Positions 8,653-17,458 of a DNA stretch of 33,617 bases are shown piece by piece. The stretch spans positions 3,198-36,814 of the forward strand of contig NZ_JAGDXI010000028.1 of the NCBI RefSeq assembly GCF_023256325.1, written 5' to 3'. The stretch is from Caldisphaera sp. GTDB lineage: Archaea; Thermoproteota; Thermoprotei_A; Sulfolobales; Acidilobaceae. A program made the translations under genes and the position numbers. The notes under the pieces are model-generated. The model had not been told where the DNA came from. It saw only the letters and a program-made list of their open reading frames with translations, and ran no database searches. How positions within the stretch are numbered: position 1 is the first letter of the stretch; each line of letters begins with the position of its first letter.

Positions 8653-10095
8653 TTAACCTTTTGTTACACCTATAGGTCTCATCCTAGCAACTAACTTAGC
8701 TATTCCTACAGAGGCTGCTGTTTCAGCTACATTATCTACATTTTTATATGCCTCGGGCATTTCTTCAATTACGGTTGAAACATTACTTGCCTTTAAGTAT
8801 ATACCTTTCTTATTTAAATCATCAACAACATCTTTATAGCTTTTCTCCTTCTTAGCAGATGTCCTGCTGAGTTGTCTACCTGCCCCATGAGGTGCAGTAA
8901 ACCATGATTTAACACCTGTCTCAATTCCAGCTAATATGTAACTTGCTGTTCCCATACTTCCTGGTATTAATACTGGTTGCCCATAATCTCTATATTTAGC
9001 AGGAATTTCAGGACTACCTGGAGGGAATGCCCTGGTTGCTCCTTTTCTATGAACTACCACTTTTTTCTTTTTGCCATCTATTTCGTACTCCTCTATTTTT
9101 GCTATATTATGGGCTACATCATAAACTAAATTCATTTCTAAGTTTTCTGGATCTGTATGAAATACGTGAGCGAAGCTTTCTCTAGTCCAATGCATTATAA
9201 TTTGTCTATTGGCCCAAGCATAGTTTGCTGCAGATGCCATAGCCCTTGAATAATCCTGTGCTTCTGGAGAATTATATGGTATGCTTGCAAGTTCTCTGTC
9301 CGGAGGTATTGTATTATATCTTCTCATAGCCCTTTCCATTATTTGCAAATAATCGCTTGCAACTTGATGTCCTAATCCTCTACTCCCTGTATGTATCATT
9401 ATCGTAACCTGATTTTCAAATATACCATATGCTTTTGCAAGCCTTTCATCAAAAACTTTATCGACATACTGAACTTCCAAAAAATGATTTCCACTGCCTA
9501 ATGTTCCAAGTTCATTAGACCCTCTTTTTCTTGCAGAATTGCTTACCTTTGTAGCGTCAGCAAGCTTCCATGCACCGTTTTCTTCTATAAATTCAATATC
9601 TTTTTCCCATCCATAACCTTTTTCAACAGCCCATTTAGCTCCATAATTTAATACTTCTGTTAGTTCATTATTTGTCAACTTTAGTTTTCCAGTACTTCCA
9701 AGACCGCTTGGAACATTTTCATAAATTAAATTGACAAGATCTTTAATCTTCGGCATTACATCTTTTAAAGTTAAATTTGTTTTTATCAATCTAACTCCAC
9801 AATTTATATCATAGCCGACTCCACCAGGGCTTATTACTCCTCCTTCATCGATAGCCATAGCTGCTACTCCCCCTATCGGGAAACCATAGCCCTGATGACC
9901 ATCTGGCATAACCAAACTATACTTTTGTATACCTTGGAGGCATGCAACATTCATTGATTGCTTCAATGTTTGATCTTGTTTCATTTTTTCTATTAATATA
10001 TCATCAGCATAAATTACTGATGGTACTCTCATACAACCATTTCTTTCTATAATCCATGTGTTGTTTGCTATTTTTCTGGGTTCTATTTCCTGCAT
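8653..10095 (-). CDS. rtcB: tRNA/RNA-splicing ligase RtcB
   Basis: A GTP- and Mn-dependent RNA ligase that joins 2',3'-cyclic phosphate and 5'-OH ends left by the archaeal splicing endonuclease. Numbered from ATG 10095, the metal ligands are C99 (DINCGVR), H204 (GSGNHFLE), H235 (HTGSRGLGH) and H329 (DVAHN), and H403 in APHGAGR is the residue that becomes guanylylated; spacing matches Pyrococcus RtcB closely. The protein is full length with no intein. ATG 10095 is preferred over an upstream GTG at 10107 because GGTGGT lies directly before it and the ligand numbering fits. In this organism the enzyme would be needed for intron-bearing tRNAs and for the interrupted 23S rRNA in this window. Transcribed toward uL3 and divergent from tRNA-His. 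Confidence 0.97.
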   Translation of the reverse strand: MQEIEPRKIANNTWIIERNGCMRVPSVIYADDILIEKMKQDQTLKQSMNVACLQGIQKYSLVMPDGHQGYGFPIGGVAAMAIDEGGVISPGGVGYDINCGVRLIKTNLTLKDVMPKIKDLVNLIYENVPSGLGSTGKLKLTNNELTEVLNYGAKWAVEKGYGWEKDIEFIEENGAWKLADATKVSNSARKRGSNELGTLGSGNHFLEVQYVDKVFDERLAKAYGIFENQVTIMIHTGSRGLGHQVASDYLQIMERAMRRYNTIPPDRELASIPYNSPEAQDYSRAMASAANYAWANRQIIMHWTRESFAHVFHTDPENLEMNLVYDVAHNIAKIEEYEIDGKKKKVVVHRKGATRAFPPGSPEIPAKYRDYGQPVLIPGSMGTASYILAGIETGVKSWFTAPHGAGRQLSRTSAKKEKSYKDVVDDLNKKGIYLKASNVSTVIEEMPEAYKNVDNVAETAASVGIAKLVARMRPIGVTKG

Positions 10096-10233
10096 TTTTA
10101 CCACCACTAAATATAATCTAATTAAAGCTTTAGAACATTATTTTTTATTTTTTAATATATTAATTAAATTAAAGGAAAACAATTTAATAAACCTTGTTAC
10201 CACATACAATTCCTGGGCCCGATCAGATTCATG

Positions 10234-10307
10234 GCCCGGATAGCTCAGCTGGTTAGAGCGCTCGGCTGTGGACCGAGAAGTCCCGGGTTCGAATCCCGGT
10301 CCGGGCC
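10234..10307 (+). tRNA. tRNA-His (anticodon GTG)
   Basis: A complete cloverleaf: acceptor GCCCGGA with TCCGGGC, D arm GCTC...GAGC, anticodon stem CTCGG/CCGAG with loop CTGTGGA (anticodon GTG), T arm CCGGG-TTCGAAT-CCCGG. The discriminator is C73 (10307), the histidine identity base, and a G stands directly before position 1 (10233), so the G-1 required on tRNA-His is genome-encoded. No intron; CCA is not encoded. Upstream, GGGCC at 10215-10219 could pair with the 5' acceptor strand. A TATA-like TTTAATAA is near 10182-10189. Confidence 0.97.
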
Positions 10308-10400
10308 CTTTAAAAGGGTAAAAATAAAGAGCTTCATAATAAATCTATTCTCAATTCTTATTGAAAAATAAGTTTAATGGCTCTGACTGACTAATTAAAA

Positions 10401-10793
10401 ATGGGTAAAAAGATGGGTGAAACTATAAATAAAGCGATTATAAAGGTTGTAATTAGGGTAGAGGATCTTTATCTTAAAATTCCATATTCCATAGAAAACG
10501 AATCTATGGAAAACAGTTTAGAAGAGTTATCTTCACTATTACAGTATGATCAGAAAAAAGATTTTATAAGAAGGCCGTATAGTGGGCTTGATTATGAAGC
10601 TAAGCTTCTTTCAGACTTGAGCAAGGCATTAAGAATAAGAATGGAGTTAAATAAAACATTAAATGTATCTGGAATTGAATATTTCAGTAAAAGATTAGAG
10701 GAGTTTTTGGAAAAAGTTAGGTATTCATTAGGCTACAATCCCCATATACCATTGAACTTAAACGAAAGATCAAGGCCAAACATTAAAATATAA
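10401..10793 (+). CDS. Hypothetical protein, 130 residues
   Basis: I do not recognise a family. The product is a charged, soluble, mostly helical-looking protein with no signal peptide, membrane segment or cysteines. The second half (about 70-110) looks like an amphipathic helix pair, and the tail is rich in Asn, Arg and Pro. The frame is open from ATG 10401 (a second ATG at 10413), and a TATA-like GTTTAATGG lies about 25 nt upstream, suggesting a leaderless mRNA. The stop codon overlaps the proposed promoter of the C/D box RNA that follows. Likely a real gene because codon use matches its neighbours and no other feature occupies the space. Confidence 0.7.
   Translation: MGKKMGETINKAIIKVVIRVEDLYLKIPYSIENESMENSLEELSSLLQYDQKKDFIRRPYSGLDYEAKLLSDLSKALRIRMELNKTLNVSGIEYFSKRLEEFLEKVRYSLGYNPHIPLNLNERSRPNIKI
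10785..10792 (+). promoter_or_regulatory. Possible TATA box for the C/D box sRNA
   Basis: An AAATATAA-like stretch at the very end of the upstream gene is about 27-34 nt before the predicted 5' end of the C/D box RNA, the right distance for an archaeal promoter. A second A+T-rich stretch at 10804-10811 is too close to the RNA. Confidence 0.35.
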
Positions 10794-10819
10794 CCTCTTT
10801 CTATTATAAATAATTAATG

Positions 10820-10885
10820 CCGACCAATGAAGTTAATAAGAGGGTCGACTGATATTTGATGATTGTTGGAACTGCTGAGGGTCGG
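10820..10885 (+). ncRNA. C/D box small guide RNA
   Basis: A 66-nt RNA with every part of the archaeal C/D box design: terminal stem CCGACC (10820-10825) with GGTCGG (10880-10885); box C ATGAAGT (10827-10833, two changes from RTGATGA); box D' CTGA (10849-10852); box C' TTGATGA (10856-10862); box D CTGA (10875-10878). The D guide spacer is exactly 12 nt (10863-10874). The D' guide (10837-10847) is complementary to 23S rRNA 759-769 (ten Watson-Crick pairs and one G-U), and the base five nucleotides before D' pairs with C762, equal to E. coli C1920. It should direct 2'-O-methylation there with fibrillarin, Nop5 and L7Ae. I found no target for the D guide in this window. It ends 3 nt before the ATG of the next gene. 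Confidence 0.85.
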
Positions 10886-10888
10886 TAA

Positions 10889-12001
10889 ATGATTAACATA
10901 GGTGTTTTGGGAATAGGAAATGTAGGAAAAAGAGCGGCCTTTTTATTAAAAAGAGAAGGGTTTAATGTAACCCTTTTTGATTATAACGAAGATATCTTGA
11001 AAAATACTGCAAAAGAACTTAACTTAAATTACAAAAAAGTTAATGCATTAAACAAAAATGAAGTTATGTCATCATTGTCGAATATAGATCTTGTAGTAAC
11101 GTCTCTACCAGGTAGCGTCGCACATAAAGCATTAAAAAACTTAGTGGAATCAGGGAAAAACGTTGTTGATGTCTCATTTTTCCCTGAAGACCCTTCTGAT
11201 ATTGGAGAAATTGCTGAAAAAGAAGGATTATCTGTTTTGCTAGATGCTGGTGTTGCACCTGGGTTATCAAACATGTTAATTTCTTATGCAAAAAATGAAA
11301 TAGGAGAAATTAATAGAGGGGTAATCTATGTCGGAGGTATTACTGAAAAACCAGATCCTCCATTAGGAATAATAGCAAGCTGGAATACAATGGATCTAAT
11401 AGATGAATATAGAAGAAAGGCCAGATTTATTTCAAATAGAAAAATTATGGAAATTGATCCGTTAAAGAGTGAGAAAGGAAAAATATATGTAAAAGGAGTA
11501 GGAGAACTTGAATATTTTCCAACTGACGGCTTAAGATCACTATTAAAAACTTTTAATAATTTAGAGTACTTAGTAGAATATACTCTAAGATGGCCAGGCC
11601 ACATTGAATTTATGGAAGGACTTAATAAACTTGGATTTTTAGATCATAAAAAAATTAAAATGAACAACGCAGAAATTTATGCAGATGAATTTTTAAGCTA
11701 TATTATTTCTAATTATAAACCAAATTTAAAAGATATTGTTGTATTAGTGGTAGAAGCGTTTACTCAAAATAAAGGAATAAGGTTCACTCAAATAACTAAA
11801 CCCGAAAATGAGTTTACAGCTATGTCAAGAGTAACTGGGAGCTTTCTATCTTATTCAGCGATAGAATTTATAAAAGGAAAGATAAAGAGAAGTGGATTAA
11901 TATATCCCGAAGAACTCGGAGAAGAAAATATAGGTAAAGAGATTATAGAAATGATGGCTAATGATAGTATGAATATAAACAAAGAGATTATAGTTAAATA
12001 A
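10889..12001 (+). CDS. Saccharopine dehydrogenase-like oxidoreductase
   Basis: A 370-residue NAD(P)-dependent oxidoreductase of the saccharopine dehydrogenase / lysine 6-dehydrogenase superfamily. The Rossmann motif is GVLGIGNVGKRAA at residues 5-17, followed by the acidic end of strand two (LFDYN). The middle has LLDAGVAPGLSNML (about 116-129), characteristic of this family, and WPGHIEFM near 230. Substrate cannot be set from sequence; no other lysine-metabolism gene is adjacent. The ATG lies 3 nt after the closing stem of the C/D box RNA, so the leader either contains that RNA or is trimmed from it. The last 8 nt overlap the convergent helicase gene. Confidence 0.85.
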   Translation: MINIGVLGIGNVGKRAAFLLKREGFNVTLFDYNEDILKNTAKELNLNYKKVNALNKNEVMSSLSNIDLVVTSLPGSVAHKALKNLVESGKNVVDVSFFPEDPSDIGEIAEKEGLSVLLDAGVAPGLSNMLISYAKNEIGEINRGVIYVGGITEKPDPPLGIIASWNTMDLIDEYRRKARFISNRKIMEIDPLKSEKGKIYVKGVGELEYFPTDGLRSLLKTFNNLEYLVEYTLRWPGHIEFMEGLNKLGFLDHKKIKMNNAEIYADEFLSYIISNYKPNLKDIVVLVVEAFTQNKGIRFTQITKPENEFTAMSRVTGSFLSYSAIEFIKGKIKRSGLIYPEELGEENIGKEIIEMMANDSMNINKEIIVK

Positions 12002-14150
12002 AACTGTCTAGACCCTCCTCATCGTTTCTCTTATATTCTTTACTCTCATCATTTCTATTAAAGTATTCTAATATTTTTGAAACGATTGATGGCCCTATAC
12101 CATTAATTTTTAATAGATCCTTAGGATTAGCAGTTGCTAAATCAGCAAGACTTTTGTAACCAGAATTATAGAGCCTTCTTGCCCTCACACGACCTATTTC
12201 AGGTATAGATATCAGTTCAAATAGCTCTGGTTTAATTCCGCTCTCGATTCTTTTTTCCATTAACTTAAATTGTGCAACTACATCATTAGGAATACCAATA
12301 ACTTCTAATATTTCTCCTAAGGATCTTGCTATCCACTTAGCATTATCAATTAAAGAAGCTATATCTCCAGGACCTATATTATAATTTTCTGTTATTTTGT
12401 CTTCTGGAACCTCATTTATCCAATCCTTTAACACAAACATTGTTTTAATGACTTCAATTTCCTCGGGACCCATCCACTCTACAATATCTACGAGCTCAGG
12501 GGCGTCCTCTAATACTCTATCCATTATTTTATCTTCTTCAGATTTACTTACTATAAAAGGATTTATATCGGGCATCGATGAAATAATATATAAAATTATA
12601 GTCTCGTTAAATTTCTTTACCTTGCCCAATATTCTTTTAAGAATTGGTATGCTTTCTGGATCTATATAAGTTTTTGATGTAACATAACCTAAATTTGTAG
12701 AAAATAGCTTGTTGTTATCCTCTTGTATTAAACCCCAATCAATTAACTGCTTTATAGCAGTATTTAATAAACGTGAAATAGTTTTTTCTCCTCTTTGTAT
12801 ATAATATAAAGTTTTTTTATGCAAGTTTATTATGCTATCCTCATCATTAGAAATGCCTGATGCTATAGCCCCTAAAACTGAATGTCTTAATCCTCTGAGT
12901 CCAGAAAGCTTACTTTCAAGTTTTTCCAAACTTCCATTTACGTATACTTGAATTAGTTCTTCTGAACTATCCGATTTTTTAGCAACTATTATTGCCTCAC
13001 CGTAAGGATCTAGACCAGGTCTTCCTGCTCTACCTGCCAGTTGTTTATATTCAGAAACTTTTATTGGAGATCTATAGCCTCTTTCATATCTATAATATTC
13101 ATCTACTATAACTCTTCTTGCAGGCAAATTGACACCTGCTGCAAGAGTAGGAGTAGCAACTATTACTGATATAGCATTATTTACAAAAGCTTCTTCCACG
13201 ATGCTTCTTTGCTCGTTCGAAAGCCCTGCATGATGATAAGATACTCCATTTAAAATAAGCTGGGCTAATTCATCTCTTAGGCTCTTTGGTCCCCCTGTTG
13301 AAATTATTTTCTTTGCATATTTTTTTGCTAAAATTTTATCATAACTGTAATATTGATGATATGATGATGCCTTTTTAGCAAGTTGCACAACCCTTTTTCT
13401 AGATTGAGCAAAAATTAGAGATTGTCCTTTATTATTAGATGCATCTATAGCTAAATCTATACTAGGTTCTTTAGATATTATATCAATCTCTTTCTTTTTA
13501 TTATCGGAGAACTCAATTATTCCATCTTTATAAACTCCTTCATAAAGTGGAACCGGCCTCCATGAGGAATAAACCAAATCAGCATTTAACCACTTAGCTA
13601 TTTCATCAGCATTTGGTACAGTTGCACTTAATGCAACTACTTGTAAGTCTGGACTTTTATATAATATTTTTGATATTAAAGTTTCTAAAATTGGTCCTCT
13701 TTTTTCATCATCTACATAATGAACTTCATCTATAACAACACATCCAATTTGTTTCAAAATATCTGGGGAATTTCTTATAATAGAGTCAAGCCGTTCATAA
13801 GTCGTTATTAAAACATCTGCTTTAGGAGGACCTGCTTCATAGTCTCCAATACTAAGCCTTACTTTATATCCCATTTCTTCTATTTTTTTAAATTCTTTAT
13901 ATTTTTGAGATGCAATACTTCTTAATGGTGCAGTATATACCGCTCTTTTGTTTTCTCCTCTGCTTAAAGAATTTATTATAGCATCTAATGCAACAAATGT
14001 TTTTCCTGAGGCAGTTGGAGATGCGATCAATAAGCTTTTTCCGTTTTCCAAATCTTTTTCTAAAGCTAACTTTTGCGGAGGATATAAAGTCTTGTATCCC
14101 ATTATCTTCATTAAATCTGTTGTTATGCTATTTGTCAAATTCAATCCCAT
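11994..14150 (-). CDS. hel308: Hel308-type superfamily 2 DNA helicase
   Basis: A Ski2-like 3'-5' helicase acting on stalled replication forks (718 residues from ATG 14150). Motifs numbered from that start: Q-motif region YPPQKLAL (about 23-30), Walker A SPTASGKT (44-51), DEVH (141-144), SAT in ALSATVPN, and motif VI QLAGRAGRPGLD (about 374-385). A winged-helix and ratchet domain follow, and the C-terminus has a helix-hairpin-helix (IPEIGRVRARRLYNSG, then INGIGPSIVSKILEYF). The in-frame TTG at 14168 would add six residues, but a TATA-like AACATATATT (14181-14190) predicts transcription from about 14160, favouring ATG 14150. Next upstream on the same strand is MCM, so the replication context fits. 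It converges with the dehydrogenase gene. Confidence 0.93.
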   Translation of the reverse strand: MGLNLTNSITTDLMKIMGYKTLYPPQKLALEKDLENGKSLLIASPTASGKTFVALDAIINSLSRGENKRAVYTAPLRSIASQKYKEFKKIEEMGYKVRLSIGDYEAGPPKADVLITTYERLDSIIRNSPDILKQIGCVVIDEVHYVDDEKRGPILETLISKILYKSPDLQVVALSATVPNADEIAKWLNADLVYSSWRPVPLYEGVYKDGIIEFSDNKKKEIDIISKEPSIDLAIDASNNKGQSLIFAQSRKRVVQLAKKASSYHQYYSYDKILAKKYAKKIISTGGPKSLRDELAQLILNGVSYHHAGLSNEQRSIVEEAFVNNAISVIVATPTLAAGVNLPARRVIVDEYYRYERGYRSPIKVSEYKQLAGRAGRPGLDPYGEAIIVAKKSDSSEELIQVYVNGSLEKLESKLSGLRGLRHSVLGAIASGISNDEDSIINLHKKTLYYIQRGEKTISRLLNTAIKQLIDWGLIQEDNNKLFSTNLGYVTSKTYIDPESIPILKRILGKVKKFNETIILYIISSMPDINPFIVSKSEEDKIMDRVLEDAPELVDIVEWMGPEEIEVIKTMFVLKDWINEVPEDKITENYNIGPGDIASLIDNAKWIARSLGEILEVIGIPNDVVAQFKLMEKRIESGIKPELFELISIPEIGRVRARRLYNSGYKSLADLATANPKDLLKINGIGPSIVSKILEYFNRNDESKEYKRNDEEGLDSFI

Positions 14151-14180
14151 AATTCTTTTTCTGTTCAAAGGTTTTAACTT

Positions 14181-14190
14181 AATATATGTT
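14181..14190 (-). promoter_or_regulatory. TATA box of the Hel308 gene
   Basis: AACATATATT on the minus strand is centred about 26 nt before position 14160, predicting a short leader before ATG 14150 and separate transcription from MCM. Confidence 0.45.
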
Positions 14191-14274
14191 AAGCATCAAA
14201 TAAAAACTGTTTCGTAATAGTTCTATATAAATATTTGATTATAATATAAAAGTAATTATTAAAGATAAGACCTA

Positions 14275-16368
14275 TCATGCCGGCTTAAAGCAATTATTAC
14301 GAGTCTCAATAATTAAGCCTTCTTTATGAACTTTCTGTATTGCCTCTATTACTTTATCCTTTTGTATTTTTTGAGTATTAACAATCTCATCAACTAAGTC
14401 ATCTAATTTAGCGCATGGCTTATCTTCAGTTAAACGCTTTAGCGTATCAACAACCAAACTCATTATTCTTCTTGAGTGAAAACTCGAGCCAGTAGTAATA
14501 ATACCTATGTCGATCGTGTTTGATTCTATGTCAAGACCAACGCTAGTCAAAAATGATATTGTTAACCTTATTGCTTCCTCCGCATCTTCTTCTGTAATTT
14601 CGTTCTTTAAAGAAACCTTAGCATGAGCTTCTGCTAACCTAACTATCGCCTCAAGTTGCCTTGCTGTTATAGGAACAGGGGTTTGACCTCCTTCCTGATT
14701 TCCTGCACTTAATGCACTACCTCTCAAAGTAACAAAGAATGACTCTATTAAATCCTTAGCTTCTTCAGTAAGCTTTGGTTTAACATACCTCTTTGCATAT
14801 ATAACATATTTCTTTAACAATTGAGGATCTATTTCTGGGGTAAATTTATCATAATCGCTATGAACATCTAATATGTGCCTCGCAAGCCTTTGATCTCTTT
14901 CTTTATTCATTTCATCCCTAACAACAAAAATTAGATCAAACCTCGATAATATTGTTGGAGGCAAGGTAACATTATCGGGGAATGGCTTATTTATATCATA
15001 CATGCCCCATTTTGGATTACCTGCTGCTAAAACGCTTGCTCTGGCGTTTAATCTAGCAACAATTCCTGCTTTGGATATACTTATTGTTTGCTGTTCCATA
15101 GCTTCATGTATAGATACTCTATCCTCGGGCCTCATTTTGTCAAATTCATCAATTATTGCTAGTCCTCCATCAGCTAAAACAAGAGCGCCAGCTTCTAAAT
15201 AATATTCTCCAGTCCTTGAATCTTTAACTACTGTTGCAGTTAAACCTGCCGCTGTAGATCCCTTACCACTAGTAAAAACAGCTCTTGGAGCTACCCTTGC
15301 TGCAGATTGTAATAATTGACTTTTAGCTACACCTGGATCTCCTACAAACAATAAATGTATATCACCTCTTATTCTGGTACCATCTGCAGCTTGTTTAGGT
15401 ATACCGCCGAATAATTGTAAAGCTATAGCTTCTTTAAGATCCCAATGACCATAAATTGTTGTACCAATACTTGATATTATTTTTTCTCTGATCCATGGAT
15501 CTTTACTCAATTCTAATATTTTTTCTTCATCCTCTCTAGTTATACTTATTTCTTCCAAGACTTTTTCTGAAACCTTAACGCTATTTGCTTCAATATAAAT
15601 CTCAAACAGAGGACTTAATGAAGTAACTCCTGTCTGTTGTAGTTTAACAACACCAACTATCGTTACCCTGTCTCCAGGTCTTGCTATATCTACTAAATCA
15701 TCAATTAATTGAACAGGAGTACTTCTAGGCATCTGCCCGCCTGGTACATCTTCGGGTTTTTCTTGAACAGTTAACTCTTGCCAATCTATATATAATGATT
15801 TTCCTTTAATTAAAGTAAATTTACCCCCAGCTTCTCCGCATACCGGACAAATTGTAGGTTTTTCTATCTTATCCTCTATGTATTCATTCTCTTCAGAAGG
15901 CCAATAAAATTCTGCATTACATCCTTCTTTTTCATGCCTAAATGTAGCTTTAATCATTTTACTCCTGATCGGATGCATCCTTGTAATTATACCTTCAACT
16001 TGTATAAGCTTTCCTGCATGGCTAGTTCTAATTTCTCTTATTTTTATTGTATCAAATAAACCATAAACTCTTATATGGAATTTTCCTTTCTTTTCTGCAT
16101 AGGAAGGATCCTCGCTAGAAACCAAATCTTTTAGTGCGTCACCAAACTGTATTAAAATATCGTCTGGATTATCTACGAGGGCTTCCGCTAATGTAGTATT
16201 ATATCTGTATAAATCAGGATAATCAATGTTTAGACTAGACATATCCATATTCATCATTCTGTGAATCCTTTCAACATATTTGAATATTCCAGTAGAATCT
16301 CTATAATTTCTTAAAAAATCCTTAAACTTATCTCCATAGCTTATTTGTTGGGATAGTTCTTTACTCAT
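14275..16368 (-). CDS. mcm: Replicative helicase MCM
   Basis: The archaeal hexameric replicative helicase (697 residues). N-terminal domain with a zinc site made of H145, C150, C174 and C177 (HEKEGC...CPVC), the same His-Cys3 pattern as Sulfolobus MCM. AAA+ core: Walker A GDPGVAKS (343-350), Walker B LAIIDEFD (403-410), arginine finger SRFD (475-478), and sensor-region segments between. The C-terminal winged helix spans about 620-697. No intein. The ATG overlaps the stop of the GINS gene by 8 nt (ATGAGTAA), so the two are translated from one mRNA, matching their physical contact in the CMG-like complex. Confidence 0.98.
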   Translation of the reverse strand: MSKELSQQISYGDKFKDFLRNYRDSTGIFKYVERIHRMMNMDMSSLNIDYPDLYRYNTTLAEALVDNPDDILIQFGDALKDLVSSEDPSYAEKKGKFHIRVYGLFDTIKIREIRTSHAGKLIQVEGIITRMHPIRSKMIKATFRHEKEGCNAEFYWPSEENEYIEDKIEKPTICPVCGEAGGKFTLIKGKSLYIDWQELTVQEKPEDVPGGQMPRSTPVQLIDDLVDIARPGDRVTIVGVVKLQQTGVTSLSPLFEIYIEANSVKVSEKVLEEISITREDEEKILELSKDPWIREKIISSIGTTIYGHWDLKEAIALQLFGGIPKQAADGTRIRGDIHLLFVGDPGVAKSQLLQSAARVAPRAVFTSGKGSTAAGLTATVVKDSRTGEYYLEAGALVLADGGLAIIDEFDKMRPEDRVSIHEAMEQQTISISKAGIVARLNARASVLAAGNPKWGMYDINKPFPDNVTLPPTILSRFDLIFVVRDEMNKERDQRLARHILDVHSDYDKFTPEIDPQLLKKYVIYAKRYVKPKLTEEAKDLIESFFVTLRGSALSAGNQEGGQTPVPITARQLEAIVRLAEAHAKVSLKNEITEEDAEEAIRLTISFLTSVGLDIESNTIDIGIITTGSSFHSRRIMSLVVDTLKRLTEDKPCAKLDDLVDEIVNTQKIQKDKVIEAIQKVHKEGLIIETRNNCFKPA

Positions 16369-16927
16369 GATCTATCAACCCCTTTGATAAAGATAAAACA
16401 TAGTTTCTCCATGAATTAATTATATCTTTAATCATTACATAAACTAAAACTTCCTCTGGCGTCATACGATCTTTTAAATCGTCCCCACTAGTTTGAGACA
16501 GCCTTATTATCTTCAGTAGTCTATTTTCTGAGAGCTCAATAAAGTTCTTTTCGGCTACTTCTCTATCATTAATAAGCATATGCGTTGGCGTTTGGGCTAT
16601 TGCACTATCAAGATTCTTTATTAAATTGCCAATTTTTATATAGAAATCTTGAGGCAAAGAAGTTAATTGATTAGGAGCTTGATTTCTTTTCTCCCTAAAA
16701 TGATAGGTGTTTATGTAATTAATGTCTACCTCCTCATCTTTTACATCAGCGACTCCAATACTTTTTAAATATTCTGCTTGCCACATAGGTAAATCAATTT
16801 CATCCCCTTTTTTTGCATTTATTGTTCCATCTGGAAATGATATTATATAGTCTTTTTTCATCATAACCCTTTTTCTTCTTACTATTGAATCATAACTTAA
16901 CAATTTTAGTCGTTTTTCAAATTTCAA
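16361..16927 (-). CDS. GINS complex subunit, Gins23 (Psf2/Psf3-like)
   Basis: A 188-residue GINS protein that stimulates MCM at the fork. Domain order shows the class: the small beta B-domain is first (YIISFPDG...KKGDEIDLPMWQAEYLKSIGVA, about 27-60) and the helical A-domain second (DFYIKIGNLI... to the end). This B-A order is that of Psf2/Psf3 and archaeal Gins23; Gins15 has the reverse. Gins23 next to mcm is also known in Sulfolobus. The start is TTG at 16927; ATG codons at 16864 and 16861 would remove about 21 residues and cannot be excluded. It overlaps MCM by 8 nt. Confidence 0.85.
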   Translation of the reverse strand: MKFEKRLKLLSYDSIVRRKRVMMKKDYIISFPDGTINAKKGDEIDLPMWQAEYLKSIGVADVKDEEVDINYINTYHFREKRNQAPNQLTSLPQDFYIKIGNLIKNLDSAIAQTPTHMLINDREVAEKNFIELSENRLLKIIRLSQTSGDDLKDRMTPEEVLVYVMIKDIINSWRNYVLSLSKGLIDHE

Positions 16928-16985
16928 CTCCTGTACCCAGTTTTTAATAGAAACTGAAACGTATAAGGAAGTTTGAGCTCTTCTT

Positions 16986-17426
16986 TTAAATTTCCTTCTT
17001 TATTTTATTTTCTACCTTTATGTTAGTAATTAAAGTATTAGGGTACAAACCATTTGGGTCTTTCTCATATTGCTTGCACATATCCCATACAGCTAATAAT
17101 CCAGCGGTAACGCCTGCTAAAGCATCCATTTCTACCCCTGTTTCTGCCTTAGTTTTTACCTTTACAACTATCTTTACTTTATCCTTGTCATATGAAAAAT
17201 TGACACTTACCCCTGTTATTGGTAATGGGTGAGCAAGAGGGATAATTTTGGATGCATCCTTTGCAGCCATAATTGCTGCAACTGAAGCAACAGCTTCTAC
17301 ATCTCCTTTTTCAATTTCTCTGTTTAATATTTTTTTAATTGTCTCTTCTCTTAATTTTATTTCTCCGCTAGCTATAGCTTCTCTATATATATTTGGTTTA
17401 TTAGTAACATCTACCATTTGTGCCAT
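16986..17426 (-). CDS. moaC: Cyclic pyranopterin monophosphate synthase MoaC
   Basis: The second enzyme of molybdenum/tungsten cofactor synthesis, which turns the MoaA product into cyclic pyranopterin monophosphate. The 146 residues carry the family signatures MVDVTNK at the N-terminus, AAIMAAKDASKIIPLAHPLP (about 50-69) and ETGVEMDALAGVTAG (about 95-109), plus WDMCKQYEKD. Length is typical. A GGTGG element lies 5 nt before the ATG and a TATA-like CATATAA at about 17443-17450. No other cofactor gene is nearby; it stands among replication genes. Confidence 0.95.
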   Translation of the reverse strand: MAQMVDVTNKPNIYREAIASGEIKLREETIKKILNREIEKGDVEAVASVAAIMAAKDASKIIPLAHPLPITGVSVNFSYDKDKVKIVVKVKTKAETGVEMDALAGVTAGLLAVWDMCKQYEKDPNGLYPNTLITNIKVENKIKKEI

Positions 17427-17458
17427 TTTTCCACCAATTAAGTTTATATGGGCAAACC

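Noticed and set aside
8653-16368. Inteins in RtcB, Hel308 or MCM
   Set aside because: These genes often carry inteins in archaea, but all lengths and motif spacings here are those of intein-free proteins; the same is true of RFC small.
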